Source: Paralithodes platypus
Taxonomy: Eukaryota > Arthropoda > Malacostraca > Decapoda > Lithodidae
Length of the DNA stretch: 64,000 bases
Assembly: GCA_032716605.1 (NCBI GenBank)
Contig: CM064572.1
Coordinates: forward strand, 44,722,563-44,786,562
Direction: 5' to 3'
Made by a program: the position numbers and the translations under genes. The notes beneath the pieces were generated by a model. The model was not told the origin of the DNA, made no database searches, and saw nothing but the letters and a program-made list of their open reading frames with translations. Positions 22,191 through 32,567 of the stretch are shown here, piece by piece (position 1 is the stretch's first letter; every line of letters begins with the position of its first letter).

Positions 22191-22235
22191 TGACGTTTCG
22201 ACTATATCATTAGCCATATTCATACAAGAGGTTTA
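22191..22235 (-). other. Degenerate hammerhead-like motif beside the minisatellite
   Basis: The minus strand reads GGCTAATGATATAGTCGAAA then CGTC. The spacing of CTAATGA and GAAAC resembles the hammerhead core CTGATGA...GAAAC that Penelope-like elements are known to carry near their ends. The invariant G of CTGATGA is A here and helix II is poor, so cleavage activity is unlikely. It lies downstream of the Penelope relic on the same strand. Confidence 0.3.
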
Positions 22236-22265
22236 TGATAGTTAATGGGGAGTACAGGGGTATAT

Positions 22266-22742
22266 GGGGAGGTGTGGCGGAGTGGTTTTGCCACTGGACT
22301 GGTAATCCAATGGACCCATGTTCGTATCCCAATATGTCAATAGGAAGATATTATTGAGATGGAATTTGTGCTGTACCTAGTATCAGTGCATTACCACAGC
22401 ACACCGAAATGCCAAATAAATACCCTCATTGTTCCCTGATTAAATAGCATTGTATGAATATTCCCATATTCAAAAATATGCTACAGGTGGGGCAATGCCT
22501 AGTGAGTTAATTGCTCAATAGGTGGCGTTCTGAGAGTGAGGGTCCGAGCCTTGGGGATGAGATTGTGAAGCACAGAAGCCGCTCCGGCTTCAGAGATGGA
22601 ATTGCTTCGAGCTGTGAAGCTTCGCATGTCTCACTCCCTAGACTGGAGCAAGACCTCACGGGCCTCACCGTGTTCAGCGGTAGAGTGTAAAGGCTATCAG
22701 AGGGATTAGTTGGAATAGGAAAAAATAAATAAAAATAAAATA
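22266..22742 (+). mobile_element. tRNA-derived SINE (family 1), second copy
   Basis: It starts GGGGAGGTGTGGCGGAGTGG, with box A TGGCGGAGTGG and a decayed box B (TGTTCGTATCCC). The whole ~470 bp body matches 5562-5075 read in reverse, including GGGATGGAATTTGTGCTGTACC-like text, GGTGGCGTTCTGAGAGTGAG and GCGGTAGAGTGTAAAGGC. It ends in an A/T-rich tail that runs into a (TA)n tract. Confidence 0.8.
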
Positions 22743-22756
22743 AATATATATATATA

Positions 22757-22790
<34 letters not shown>
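22743..22790. repeat. (TA)n tract at the SINE tail
   Basis: TA dinucleotides with one TACTGTA interruption, directly after the A-rich SINE tail. Confidence 0.85.
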
Positions 22791-22871
22791 AAGCTAGGAT
22801 CACGAGCCGCATATTCTGCACAGGTGGGCGGGGCTAGTCGGCGATCTGCGTGTGTGGTTGGTTGGTAGCTG

Positions 22872-23690
22872 CTATACGTGCGCTGCGTCTGTTGATTGGC
22901 TGGCTGGGAGCGAGGGCATCGTCAGGTGGGCGTTAGCTCGGGGCAGTAGTGATACGGTATGTTCATTTCCATCAGGATTTCTGCGTGGGTAGGATCTCCT
23001 CGCTGTGGGGAGAATTTGGAGGTCCAAGGTCTCGTTGTTGAGGGTAGGATTGAGTGTTTGTATGTATATGGCTTTAAGAATGGGGAGGCGCCTAGGGTCG
23101 GGCTCATTATCTAGTTTGGAAGTGTTAGTGTCAAGGTCTTTACGAGTTAAATTAGGGTGGTCAGGGCTGTTGTAGTGATTTTTGATGGAGCCAGATTGAA
23201 GGTGGAGGGTGAGACGACGACTCAAGCGAGTCTGGGTCATGCCGATGTACGTTGTACGGGGTCCACAGTCCCCGTGGGTACAAGAGTGTTTGTACACGAC
23301 ATGGTCCAGGTTCAGTTGTTTCATATATCTTTGGCGGAGCGATTACGTAGAACAAGTTGGGAGGTTTTGGGATATATATAATATATTATTAGTTTGATAT
23401 TGCTGTCAGAGTTGGTGGGCTGGACGTTCTTCAGGATTATGTCTTTTATGACAGCTTCGTCTGTTTTATGATCTGAGGACACGTAGTTTTCATAGAAAAT
23501 GTTGATGTCTTCAGGGCTGGTGGTGTTGGGGGCTTCATTATTGTACCATTTTTCAATGTGTTTTTTATGGTTTTGTCAACGTCGGAGTTAGAGTAGCCGT
23601 TATTTATGAGGACTTGTGTGAGGAGGTTGAGTTCGAGGTGGGTGTCCCGCCAGTAGGAGCAGTGAGAGAGTGCCCGAAAAAGACCCATCT
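22872..23690 (-). pseudogene. Penelope-like element: RT end and GIY-YIG endonuclease, frameshifted
   Basis: From 23690 the minus strand reads SHCSYWRDTHLELNLLTQVL and NNGYSNSD, the region after the RT palm in Penelope-like elements. After a frame change near 23560 it continues INIFYENYVSSDHKTDE, IKDIILKNVQP and a LIIYY...LVLRN segment. After a second change near 23325 it reads HVVYKHSCTHGDC, TYIGMTQTRLSRRLTLH and RRLPILKAIYIQTLNP. These are a Cys-containing linker and a GIY-YIG nuclease core, the nuclease used for target nicking. The upstream RT is lost near 23690. The stop is at 22872. Confidence 0.8.
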
Positions 23691-23841
23691 CCCTTTAACT
23701 TCCTATAACTGTTCTCAATTCTCAGTAGTTACGTAATTTATCCCATCTCCCAAATTCCTTCTTTATCAATATTCTGTTTGCGCTTGCTTTGTCGATCAGT
23801 ATATTTTTTGCTGTGTTTTATTCCGTCTGTCATTTGATTTA

Positions 23842-23940
23842 AGCCGGTATCACACGAGCGTTTGCCAATCAACATTTATTCTCAACACTGGTCTGGCAGC
23901 TTATGAGATCAACATATCAACAGCAGGTCATATATTTGTA
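23842..23940 (+). mobile_element. PIF/Harbinger-like MITE, left-end fragment
   Basis: TTA followed by AGCCGGTATCACACGAGCG, then CAACACTGGTCTGGCAGCTT. It matches the complete copy at 58883-59094. The other end is missing. Confidence 0.6.
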
Positions 23941-23945
23941 CTGCG

Positions 23946-24457
23946 GGGGTGGAAATTTAGTTTCGAATTTGTGCAACTATGAATTTAGTTTTAATAATAT
24001 TCTTATGGAATTGGTGGCAGTATACTAATTAATTATTTGCACAATTTATTCTTAGCGAAACGCAAATTATGTAATTTATGATGGGAATCTTATATTCACT
24101 TCAAACGATCTTATGTAATAATAACGAAACGAGTCGAGGAAATCAGATGTAAATTTAGCATACAATTATGAATCAACTATAGAATAATATCTACTAATTG
24201 TATTTAAGAACAGCTTATAATCGACAAAACAAACTTAGTCAATGAGTACTCTGGAGACGCTTATAAATTGATAGCATAAAATGATAATTAATACAACATT
24301 AATAATTATGAAAAGGAAATAACGCACACGGCGAATTTGTGCTAAGGAAATACTCAAAACAGTATTACCAAGATGTCTGAACGAGTTAACAGTCTTAAGA
24401 AATATACACCGTAATATGGGGTGTATGATATATGATGAATAATTAAGTAATAGAAAC
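23946..24457. other. AT-rich stretch left of Element 2
   Basis: I see no gene, repeat family or tandem structure. Confidence 0.4.
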
Positions 24458-24469
24458 TATGCAATGCTA

Positions 24470-25046
24470 TGTGACGCTTCTGCATAGTAGCCACGTGTGG
24501 GCATGCGCGCGCGTCGGCTGACCAGCCGTTTAGAAACGGGCTGGTGGCAGCCGGCCGGCAGGCTTTTCCTTAGTATATATCCTACGACAACGTAACTAAT
24601 GTCTGGGATATTCTTATGTTGTTTCACAGCTTGTAGCTGCCCTTATTCTTAACCAACGCATCTTAGTATATTTTATTCTCGATAGTTGATTGTTTCATTA
24701 TAATATATAAGATGTAAGTCTAGTGAGAGTGGGAGGAGACGAGCGGGAGAGAGACCGGCTGGGTGACGTCGTTGCTTCGCGCGGAGAGTCCAACTTGGGA
24801 CGAGCCTGAAGCGTTGCCACATGCATTTGGTTGCAACGTTAGGCTTAGTTTCGACTCACGCACGGGGTAGAGGATTTTGACCAGGCAACAGTGTTGAGTG
24901 TTGCCAAGCCTGGGATGTATTTTGTATGCCTAGGGTGGGGTTCAGACAGATTCAAGACTCAGAGCTCACCTCACTGTCGTACCCTTCGGACCCCCTTGAT
25001 ATCTATCCCTCTCAACCCCACTTAGAAACGTTCTCTCTTACTTTGT
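24470..25046 (+). repeat. Tandemly duplicated first ~577 bp of the Element 2 LTR
   Basis: TGTGACGCTTCTGCATAGTA starts at 24470 and again at 25058, 588 bases apart. The sequence between is nearly identical to the first part of the LTR and stops inside it after CTTACTTTGTA. The ~11 host bases TGCAATGCTA(T) before the element are repeated too. The duplicated unit is therefore host flank plus partial LTR, a local tandem duplication after insertion. Small differences (GACCAGCCG versus GCCCAGCCG) show it is not a perfect copy. Confidence 0.9.
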
Positions 25047-25057
25047 ATGCAATGCTA

Positions 25058-26961
25058 TGTGACGCTTCTGCATAGTAGCCACGTGTGGGCATGCGCGCGC
25101 GTCGGCTGCCCAGCCGTTTAGAAACGGGCTGGTGGCAGCCGGCCGGCAGGCTTTTCCTTAGTATATATCCTACGACAACGTAACTAATGTCTGGGATATT
25201 CTTATGTTGTTTCACAGCTTGTAGCTGCCCTTATTCTTAACCAACGCATCTTAGGATATTTTATTCTCGATAGTTGATTGTTTCATTATAATATAAGATG
25301 TAAGTCTAGTGAGAGTGGGAGGAGACGAGCGGGAGAGAGAGACCGGCTGGGTGACGTCGTTGCTTCGCGCGGAGAGTCCAACTTGGGACGAGCCTGAAGC
25401 GTTGCCACATGCATTTGGTTGCAACGTTAGGCTTAGTTTCGACTCACGCACGGGGTAGAGGATTTTGACCAGGCAACAGTGTTGAGTGTTGCCAAGCCTG
25501 GGATGTATTTTGTATGCCTAGGGTGGGGTTCAGACAGATTCAAGACTCAGAGCTCACCTCACTGTCGTACCCTTCGGACCCCCTTGATATCTATCCCTCT
25601 CAACCCCACTTAGAAACGTTCTCTCTTACTTTGTATACCTTCTTTCCACTACTTCACCAATCTATTTAATTATCCCATCCCCTTGATAGACCTTATATCT
25701 ATTATTGTATTAACGACGAGCTCTCAGATAATTAGATAGGATTTTGGGCCTTATGCAGAGATTTAATTGTTAATGAGACCTAGGAAGCTTTTTTTGTTGT
25801 CTCATATTTGGTGGTTTCATGCTTGCTAGTGTGTTCTTGTGTCAGGTTAGCAGGGGCTAGACCTGAGGGGAGGCTTTTTTGCGATCCTTTAAGTAAAGTC
25901 TGCTGGTGCGAGTCCTGTGGACCCGCACGACTTTACTAGGATACCTGTGGGAGTCTGGGGGCATTTTCTTGTCTGTGTCCCTGTGTGTCTAGTGTTGTGT
26001 TGTGTGAGGGCCCTTGCCTAGTCCACTCAGCACTGCGCTAGCACGTCTTGCTTTTGTTTTAGGGTCGCCAGGAGAGAGTCAGATACTTGGGATCTGAGTC
26101 TCTCAAGAGAGCACCCTTTCAATTAGAGTAATTTGGCGCACAGACTTGGGAACGTCCCTAGGCTAGAGCAGGTGGCTCAGCCCGGGTATCCGAAGCCTAT
26201 ATCCTTCCGGCTAGACCTCTGCCACCTGGCAGATTAACAGCTAGGGGTTTATTATCTCTGTATGCTTGTTATTGTGCCACAGTTTACCGTTTTTGTGAGC
26301 ATTGTGAGTCAGGGTGTGGCTTAGAGACTCTGTCCGAGCAGGCTTGCCTGACTAAGAGTGAGAAGCACACCTGTATGTGGTTATGTTGCGAGTTGCTGCC
26401 TTTATTTAATTAGACCTATGCCATTATACACTGTATGCCCTATCACTAGTATTTATTCCTGCTTATGAGTTAAGAGTTCTCTAAATCCGTAACATATTTT
26501 CTTTGCTAAGCATCAGATCCTACAGCAGCCGCATGCAGTTTAGAAACCCGCATCGTGTCTACCTGTACGATGTTTTGAGGACTGTTTGCTTTCACCTTCT
26601 TTCACGCAAGGGTGATTAGTTGTATTAATTAACGTAACGTTAAATGTACTTTCTTCTAGTTTGTTGTTAAATTGTTTCTGCAATTTAATTCCGTTATCTA
26701 TCTTTTCCTTGAAGCTTTAAGTCAACTTAATTGTGTGATCTTTTATATAGCCTGCTTGACTATCAGCAGTCTATAGTGCGTGCACCCTGTAACCGAGTCA
26801 TAGGATACCTCATTGTCCAGGCAGGACTCTTGACGGTTTAGGGTGGTTTGTTGCCTGGGTTTATAGATAAGGGTTGGATCTAGCGTTTTCCGTTGTTGCT
26901 TGTTGCCGCATACCTAGTCCAATAGAAAGAGCCCAGTGTTTATATATCCCAGGACGTAACA
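25058..26961 (+). repeat. 5' LTR of Element 2
   Basis: It begins TGTGACGCTTCTGC and ends CCCAGGACGTAACA. About 105 bases in there is TATATAT (25162-25168), a possible TATA box. It matches the 3' LTR throughout. Confidence 0.93.
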
Positions 26962-26963
26962 AA

Positions 26964-26971
26964 TGGCGACC
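26964..26971 (+). other. Primer-binding site of Element 2
   Basis: TGGCGACC two bases after the LTR. It complements a tRNA 3' end GGUCGCCA and is shared with Element 1. Confidence 0.65.
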
Positions 26972-27174
26972 TTGCATAGGATTTACTGAACAGAGGAATA
27001 TAGTGGTCATTTGTTTTGAGATTCCTTATGATTAAAGGAATACAGTGGACATAGAGTTTTTTTTGGAGCAACCAATATAACACATTAAAAACTTTAAATA
27101 ACATTAGTATATACATACTTGCATAGGAGATAAGGCACATTCTATAACCGTAATAATTACTGCAGTACACAAAC

Positions 27175-30100
27175 ATGTCTAATACATCAGAACACAGTGA
27201 TGGGTCAGGTCACGATATGGGCTCGGAGGGAGAAAGACCTGTGGAGTGGCTAGTCGGTAGCGAGGAGGGTGCTAGAAGATTTTTAGAGGTGCCCCTTACC
27301 GCTGCCAGGGTGTTGTAGCTGAATAAGTATGGCTTAAAGTGTGTGGCAGGTCTTCAGGGTCACCAGGGTTTAAGTGGCATGAGGAAAGATCAGCTGAGGA
27401 CTTTGATATTGGGTTTAGAAGGGAGAGACCTGGGTGGAGAGGCGACTGGGGGCCCCGGTCCCCAGCCCCCCCTCCACTATACTCCCATATCAAACATCAG
27501 GGTGCCTGAATTTAGTACATACCCCCAAGTTGATGGTCAATGGCAGCGTGGAATTCAATCACAGGGACCCTCTCCATTAAATGCACCTTCCCCTCCTCAA
27601 GGGTTGACTCCAGATTTGTTGTTTCGGCTTGAGATGGCCAAGGTTGAGGTTGCTAGAGCTCAGGTTGAGGCTGCCGAGAGACAGGCTAGTGTGCAGGCTG
27701 AGGCTGCAGAGAGAACAGCTATACGAGAGGCTAAACTGCAAGCAGAGTCTACTAGGTATCGGGCTGACAGGGAGCTGGAGAGATCTCGAGTGGAGGTAAC
27801 AGGGCGAAATATTGGGGGAGGTAACAGACATCGGGACCAATCATTGTCGCACCTGCTTAAACTAGTTCCTGTGTTCGATGAATTAGGTGTGGCTGAGTTT
27901 TTTATGCGATTTGAGAAGAAGTGTCAGGAACACCAGTGGCCTCAGGAAAAGTGGGCAGCATTAGTTTCATGAAGACTCCTAGGAAAGGGGCTAAAAGCGT
28001 ATGATGCACTACCTTTAGAGTCCTGTGTAGTTTATGATGAGCTAAAGAAGGCTGTGCTACGGGCCTATGAGTTACAACCAGAAACTTACCGCTTGAAGTT
28101 TCGGGGTGTTACTAAGGGCAAGGATAGTACCTTCCTAGAACACGCCCGGGACTTGTCTGATGCACTACGACATTGGATGCGTTCTGAGAGGGCAGCTACT
28201 TTTGAGGAGTTGAGTGAGCTAGTTCTCTTGGAGCAGTTCTTTAAGTGCACAGGCGGGGACTTAACATTAAATATAAAGGAAAAAAATCCTAGAACTCTCC
28301 AGGAGGCAGCAGAAATGGCTGACCTCCGACTGTCATTAATTCGAGGGTGCGGAGCAGCAGCTAGGAGTGAGTCGGGTGCAAAGGATCGTACCCCTCCCCC
28401 TCCCAAGAATTTTGATACACATAAATACACAAAACCATCTAGCACTGACAATAAAACTGAACATAAACCAAATACCGTCCCGTATAAGAAGTCTAATGGT
28501 ACCTCCCACTCCCAAGGGAAACCAAAGAGTAAAGAGTGCTTTGCATGTCACAAGGAGGGTCACTTTGCAAATGCTTGTCCGAACAAGCCACCAAACAAGG
28601 TTGTGTCATTGGCCCGCAGCATAGGGGTGTCGCCTATATCTTCTGAGTTTGCCAAGGGTAGTTCTTCAGAGGTTGGGACACAGCCTGTGTTCAAGAGTCC
28701 GGAAGGCTCGAACCCTGTCCGCGACGTCTTTGGGGGTCATAGAGGGCATGGTTTTGTGAGGTGGGCTGGCGAAAGGCGAGGAGTTAAGCTATTGCGTGAT
28801 ACGGGGGCTTCTCAGACCTTGTTAAAGAACTTTACTGGTAGGCCTATTAACGCTGCTCGGGTGGTGGTAGTTCAGGGGATCAATGCTTCGAAGTCCTACC
28901 CGTTGGTGCGGATGGAGCTAGAGGTGGGTGGTGTGGCGAAGGAGCTGGATGTAGGAATTGTAGAGAACTTGCCTGTTGGGGGCGTCGACCTCCTCCTCGG
29001 CAACGACTTTGCGGTGCCTGCTTCTAAGGTTTCACCCTTGGTCGTTGCCGAGAAGGCGGCCGACGTTAGTAGTGAGGAACAGGAGTGGGTTGAGAAGTGT
29101 AGCGTACAAACCATGGCGTGTGTTGTGACGCGTTCTCAGACATCCGGAGCCTTGCAGCCACCACCTCAGTCTATCAAACCGCGGAGGAAAGGTCACAAGA
29201 ACACGGGAAGTATTGGTCAATTGGAGAGTTTTGAGCCGGCAGTGTTTCTTGGTGACTCATTATTGGCACCTATGTTAGAGTCTGGAGAGGCCCGGGGGCC
29301 TGTCCCCGCTAGTGCAGGTGCAGGGCAGGAAGAGACTCTGCGACAGCATCGTTATGCGCAGCGTGAGGAAAGGATGGCTCAGCGGGACATTGGAGGTGGA
29401 AATAAATTATTTAAGATGAACTTGGATAATCTCGCACCTGCTGATATATGTTCCTTGCAGCTGGAAGATCCTGAAGTCAGGGCGTGTGGTAATGGTGCTG
29501 TCGAACTGGAGAGCGATGGGGATGCGCAGCCTGGTGTTTTTTTCTTGTCCGAGGGGATCTTGTATCGGAGACATCAGGATCCCAAGAAAAAGTGGGATGG
29601 CGGGTCAGGATTAGTGGACCAGTTAGTAGTACCGAGGGTGTGCCGTGAGAGCTTATTGAGATTAGCTCATGATGTGCCTTTGGCAGGGCACCTGGGGGCA
29701 CGTAAGACGGAGGCAGCTCTGAGCAAGCTTTTCTGGTGGCCTGGGTTAAAGGCGAGTGTCGTGTCATGGGTGTCACAGTGTCACACTTGTCAAGTTGTTG
29801 GGAAACCCAATCAGGTCATCCCGAGAGCCCCGTTACAACCCCTCCCTGTCATTGGGCCGCCCTTCAGCAAAGTAGTTATCGATATGGTTGGCCCATTGCC
29901 CCCCACTAGTGCCGGCAATAAATTTTTACTAACTGTAATGGATGTAGCAACACGGTATCCAGATGCTTACCCCATGCGCAACGGGATGGCTAAGACTGTT
30001 GTCAAAAACCTACTTGTCTATTTCTCTCGTTATGGCTACCCTCAGGAGATCCAGTCTGATCAGGGATCCAATTTTACTTCTGCTCTGTTTAAGCAGACCA

Positions 30101-32244
30101 TGCAGCAACATGGGATAGTGTCTGTGGTGTCATCTGCCTACCATCCCGAGAGTCAGGGAGTTTTGGAAAGGTGGCACTCGACTCTCAAGAGTATGTTGCG
30201 ATGTTATTGCATGGAAAATGGGAAGGACTGGGATCTAGGTCTCCCATACGTTTTATTTGCTGCGAGAGAAGTACCTGGGGAGAGCTTGGGATTTAGCCCG
30301 AACGAGTTGGTTTTTGGACACAGGGTCAGGGGGCCCCTCCACATAGTCAAGGAGATCTGGGAGGGAGTCACAAAGCCATGCTCGCTTCTAAAGTATGTTG
30401 TTGAAAGCCGTGAGAGAATGCTAAAGAGCCTGGAGGTAGCGGGTCGGAACCTTGAGAGTCCACAAGCTCAGATGAAGGACAGATACGACCAGAAGGTGAA
30501 GCTGAGGGAGTTTGAAGTAGATCAGGAGGTACTGATACTACTGCCTCTGGTGGGACACCCCTTGTCTGCCAAGTATTCTGGTCCGTATCGGGTTGTAAGG
30601 AAGGTTTCTGATCGCGACTATTTAGTAGCTACTCCTGATCGTAAGAAAAAGAACCAACTTTGCCATGTAAATCTGATGAAAGAGTATGTGAGGCGCCCCT
30701 CCGAGCCTCTCACTGTCCCGGTGTTGATCTGCAGCGATCGTGGTGGAGAAGGAGGAAGGGACAGTCAAGCTGCGGGGGAGGATAATTGGGATTGTCATGT
30801 TTCCGCGGATCAGTGGGCGGGGAATTCTAGACAAGTGGCTCACGAGTTGATATTGCACCTGCCTGAGCAACAGCGTGTAGCTGTGCAGCACTTGTTTGAT
30901 TCAAACCCAGCTGTTTTCGTGGAGCATCCTGGCCTCACTACTCAAGCGGTGCACGATGTCGATGTTGGGGACCACCTGCCCTTTAAATCAGTGCCATACC
31001 GTGTTCCCCCTATTAAATTACCAGCACTTAGGGAAAAGCTGGATTATATGCTGAAACGTGGGCTGATGTCTGAGGGTGCAGTAAGGTGGACTTCCCCGGT
31101 CACACTGCAGCCCAAACCAGATGGCAAGGTGCGGTTTTGTATAGATTTCCGCAGGTTGAATGGTTTAACCCCCACAAATGCCTACCCTCTCCCTCGCGTG
31201 GACGACAGTGTGGATAAGATAGGAAAAGCCAAGTTCCTCACTAAGATAGACCTTGTTAAGGGTTATTGGCAAGTGCCCTTGTCTGAGCGAGCGCGAGAGG
31301 TGTGTGGGTTTGTGGTGGACGGTGCCACATATCGTTGCCATGTTATGCCATACGGGCTGAAAAATGCCCCTGCAACGTTTCAGAAATTAATGAACGACAT
31401 TGTAGCCGACATTCCCAACTGTACGGTGTACCTAGATGATGTCATAATATACGACGATGATTTTAACAGTCACTGTGCTCACATCGGACAGCTTTTTAAT
31501 AAACTGAATGAAGCAGGTTTGGTGGTAAACCTGGGTAAGTGCGATTTTGTCAAAGCCACAGTTTTGTACCTGGGGTTCGAGGTGGGGATGGGTCAGGTGT
31601 GCCCTCCACAGACAAAGATCAAAGCCATCGATCAGTTTCCCCAGCCTACGACTAAGAAACAAATCATGCGGTTTCTAGGTATGATAGGCTATTATCGTCG
31701 CTTCATCAAAGGCTATTCGACTGTACTTGCACCTTTAACTGACTTATTATCTAAGGACAAGAAGTTCCGGTGGTTTCCTGAGTGTGCAGAGGCGTTTTCC
31801 TTGGTGAAACACCTGTTATGTACCCACCCCATACTCAGGGCCCCGGACTTCAGCAGACCTTTTCAGCTGGCGACTGATGCCAGTGGCGTAGGGGCTGGGG
31901 CTGTCTTGTTACAGACAGATGATGAAGGTATCGAACATCCAGTGAGTTTTTACAGTAAAAAATTCAATAGTGCACAAAGGAATTACTCTGTAATTGAAAA
32001 AGAACTCCTGGCAATAGAGCTGGCACTCAGGCACTTCGATGTATATGTTCCTGCTTTCGGACCAGTCGTAGTGGTTTATACCGATCATCACCCTCTGAAA
32101 TTCTTGAATCAGTTTCATAACCGGAATATGAGGCTGACCAGGTGGTCACTCATGCTTCAGGAGTATAATCTGGACATACGCCATATTGTCGGTTCTGAAA
32201 ACGTGATAGCGGAATGTCTATCAAGGGTGGATGATGTTGGTTAG
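27175..32244 (+). pseudogene. gag-pol: Element 2 gag-pol, one frame of 1689 codons with two stops
   Basis: The start codon at 27175 lies 213 bases past the LTR. In-frame TAG (27316-27318) and TGA (27970-27972) fall where Element 1 has sense codons, so both look like mutations. Order: Gag N-terminus; basic/helical region (27600-27790); SCAN-like domain (about 27840-28345); CCHC knuckle (28537-28578); protease DTGAS (28798-28812); H-H-C-C zinc site (29668 to CHTC at 29779-29790); integrase core (IDMVGP, SDQGSN, PESQGVLERWH, about 29870-30180); GPY/F-like module (YSGPYRVVRKV, near 30575); RT (TPTNAYPLPRVDD, KIDLVKGYW, YLDD at 31429-31440, YLGFEVG); RNase H (LATDASGVGAGAVL, EKELLAIELAL, YTDHHPL); CLSRVDDVG end. 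All catalytic motifs of RT, RNase H and integrase are visible. Confidence 0.92.
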
Positions 32245-32557
32245 ACTGCCACAGGATTGAGGGTTGAGTGTGGAGGAAAATAGCCTGTCACTGTAGTTCA
32301 GCCGAAAAAAACAAATTAAAAAAGCAAAAACCTTATAAAAACTCTTTATTTTTTATAACGTGTAGAATTTTGTATAAGATGTTGTAGCAGTATCTAAGTT
32401 GAATTTTTTCGCTTATTGTCGCTAAGTTAGTTGAACTTGCTCGGTGGAGCGCAACAGTCTTTATTTTTTTATATATAGTGCCTTGTGTCGCAACAGTGTG
32501 TGGTACTATGAGAAGCTTTCTGTTAGATATGAAGAACTTAGTCAAGGGTCTTATATC
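32245..32557 (+). other. Non-coding 3' region of Element 2
   Basis: AT-rich sequence between the pol stop and the polypurine tract, corresponding to 12939-13344 of Element 1. I see no gene in it. Confidence 0.5.
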
Positions 32558-32567
32558 TTGGGGGAGG
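32558..32567 (+). other. Polypurine tract of Element 2
   Basis: TTGGGGGAGG directly before the 3' LTR; priming site for plus-strand synthesis. Confidence 0.75.

Noticed and set aside
20340..22223. 627-codon Thr/Gln/Pro frame as a mucin-like gene
   Set aside because: It is the translation of a stop-free 27-bp minisatellite, is mirrored by open frames on the other strand, and starts in what looks like a retroelement tail.
22191..22235. Active hammerhead ribozyme
   Set aside because: The core has CTAATGA instead of CTGATGA and a weak helix II. Only a decayed resemblance is claimed.
22266..22340. Functional tRNA gene (also at 5490-5562)
   Set aside because: The acceptor stem does not pair and a ~400-bp body with an A-rich tail is shared by both copies, so it is a SINE.
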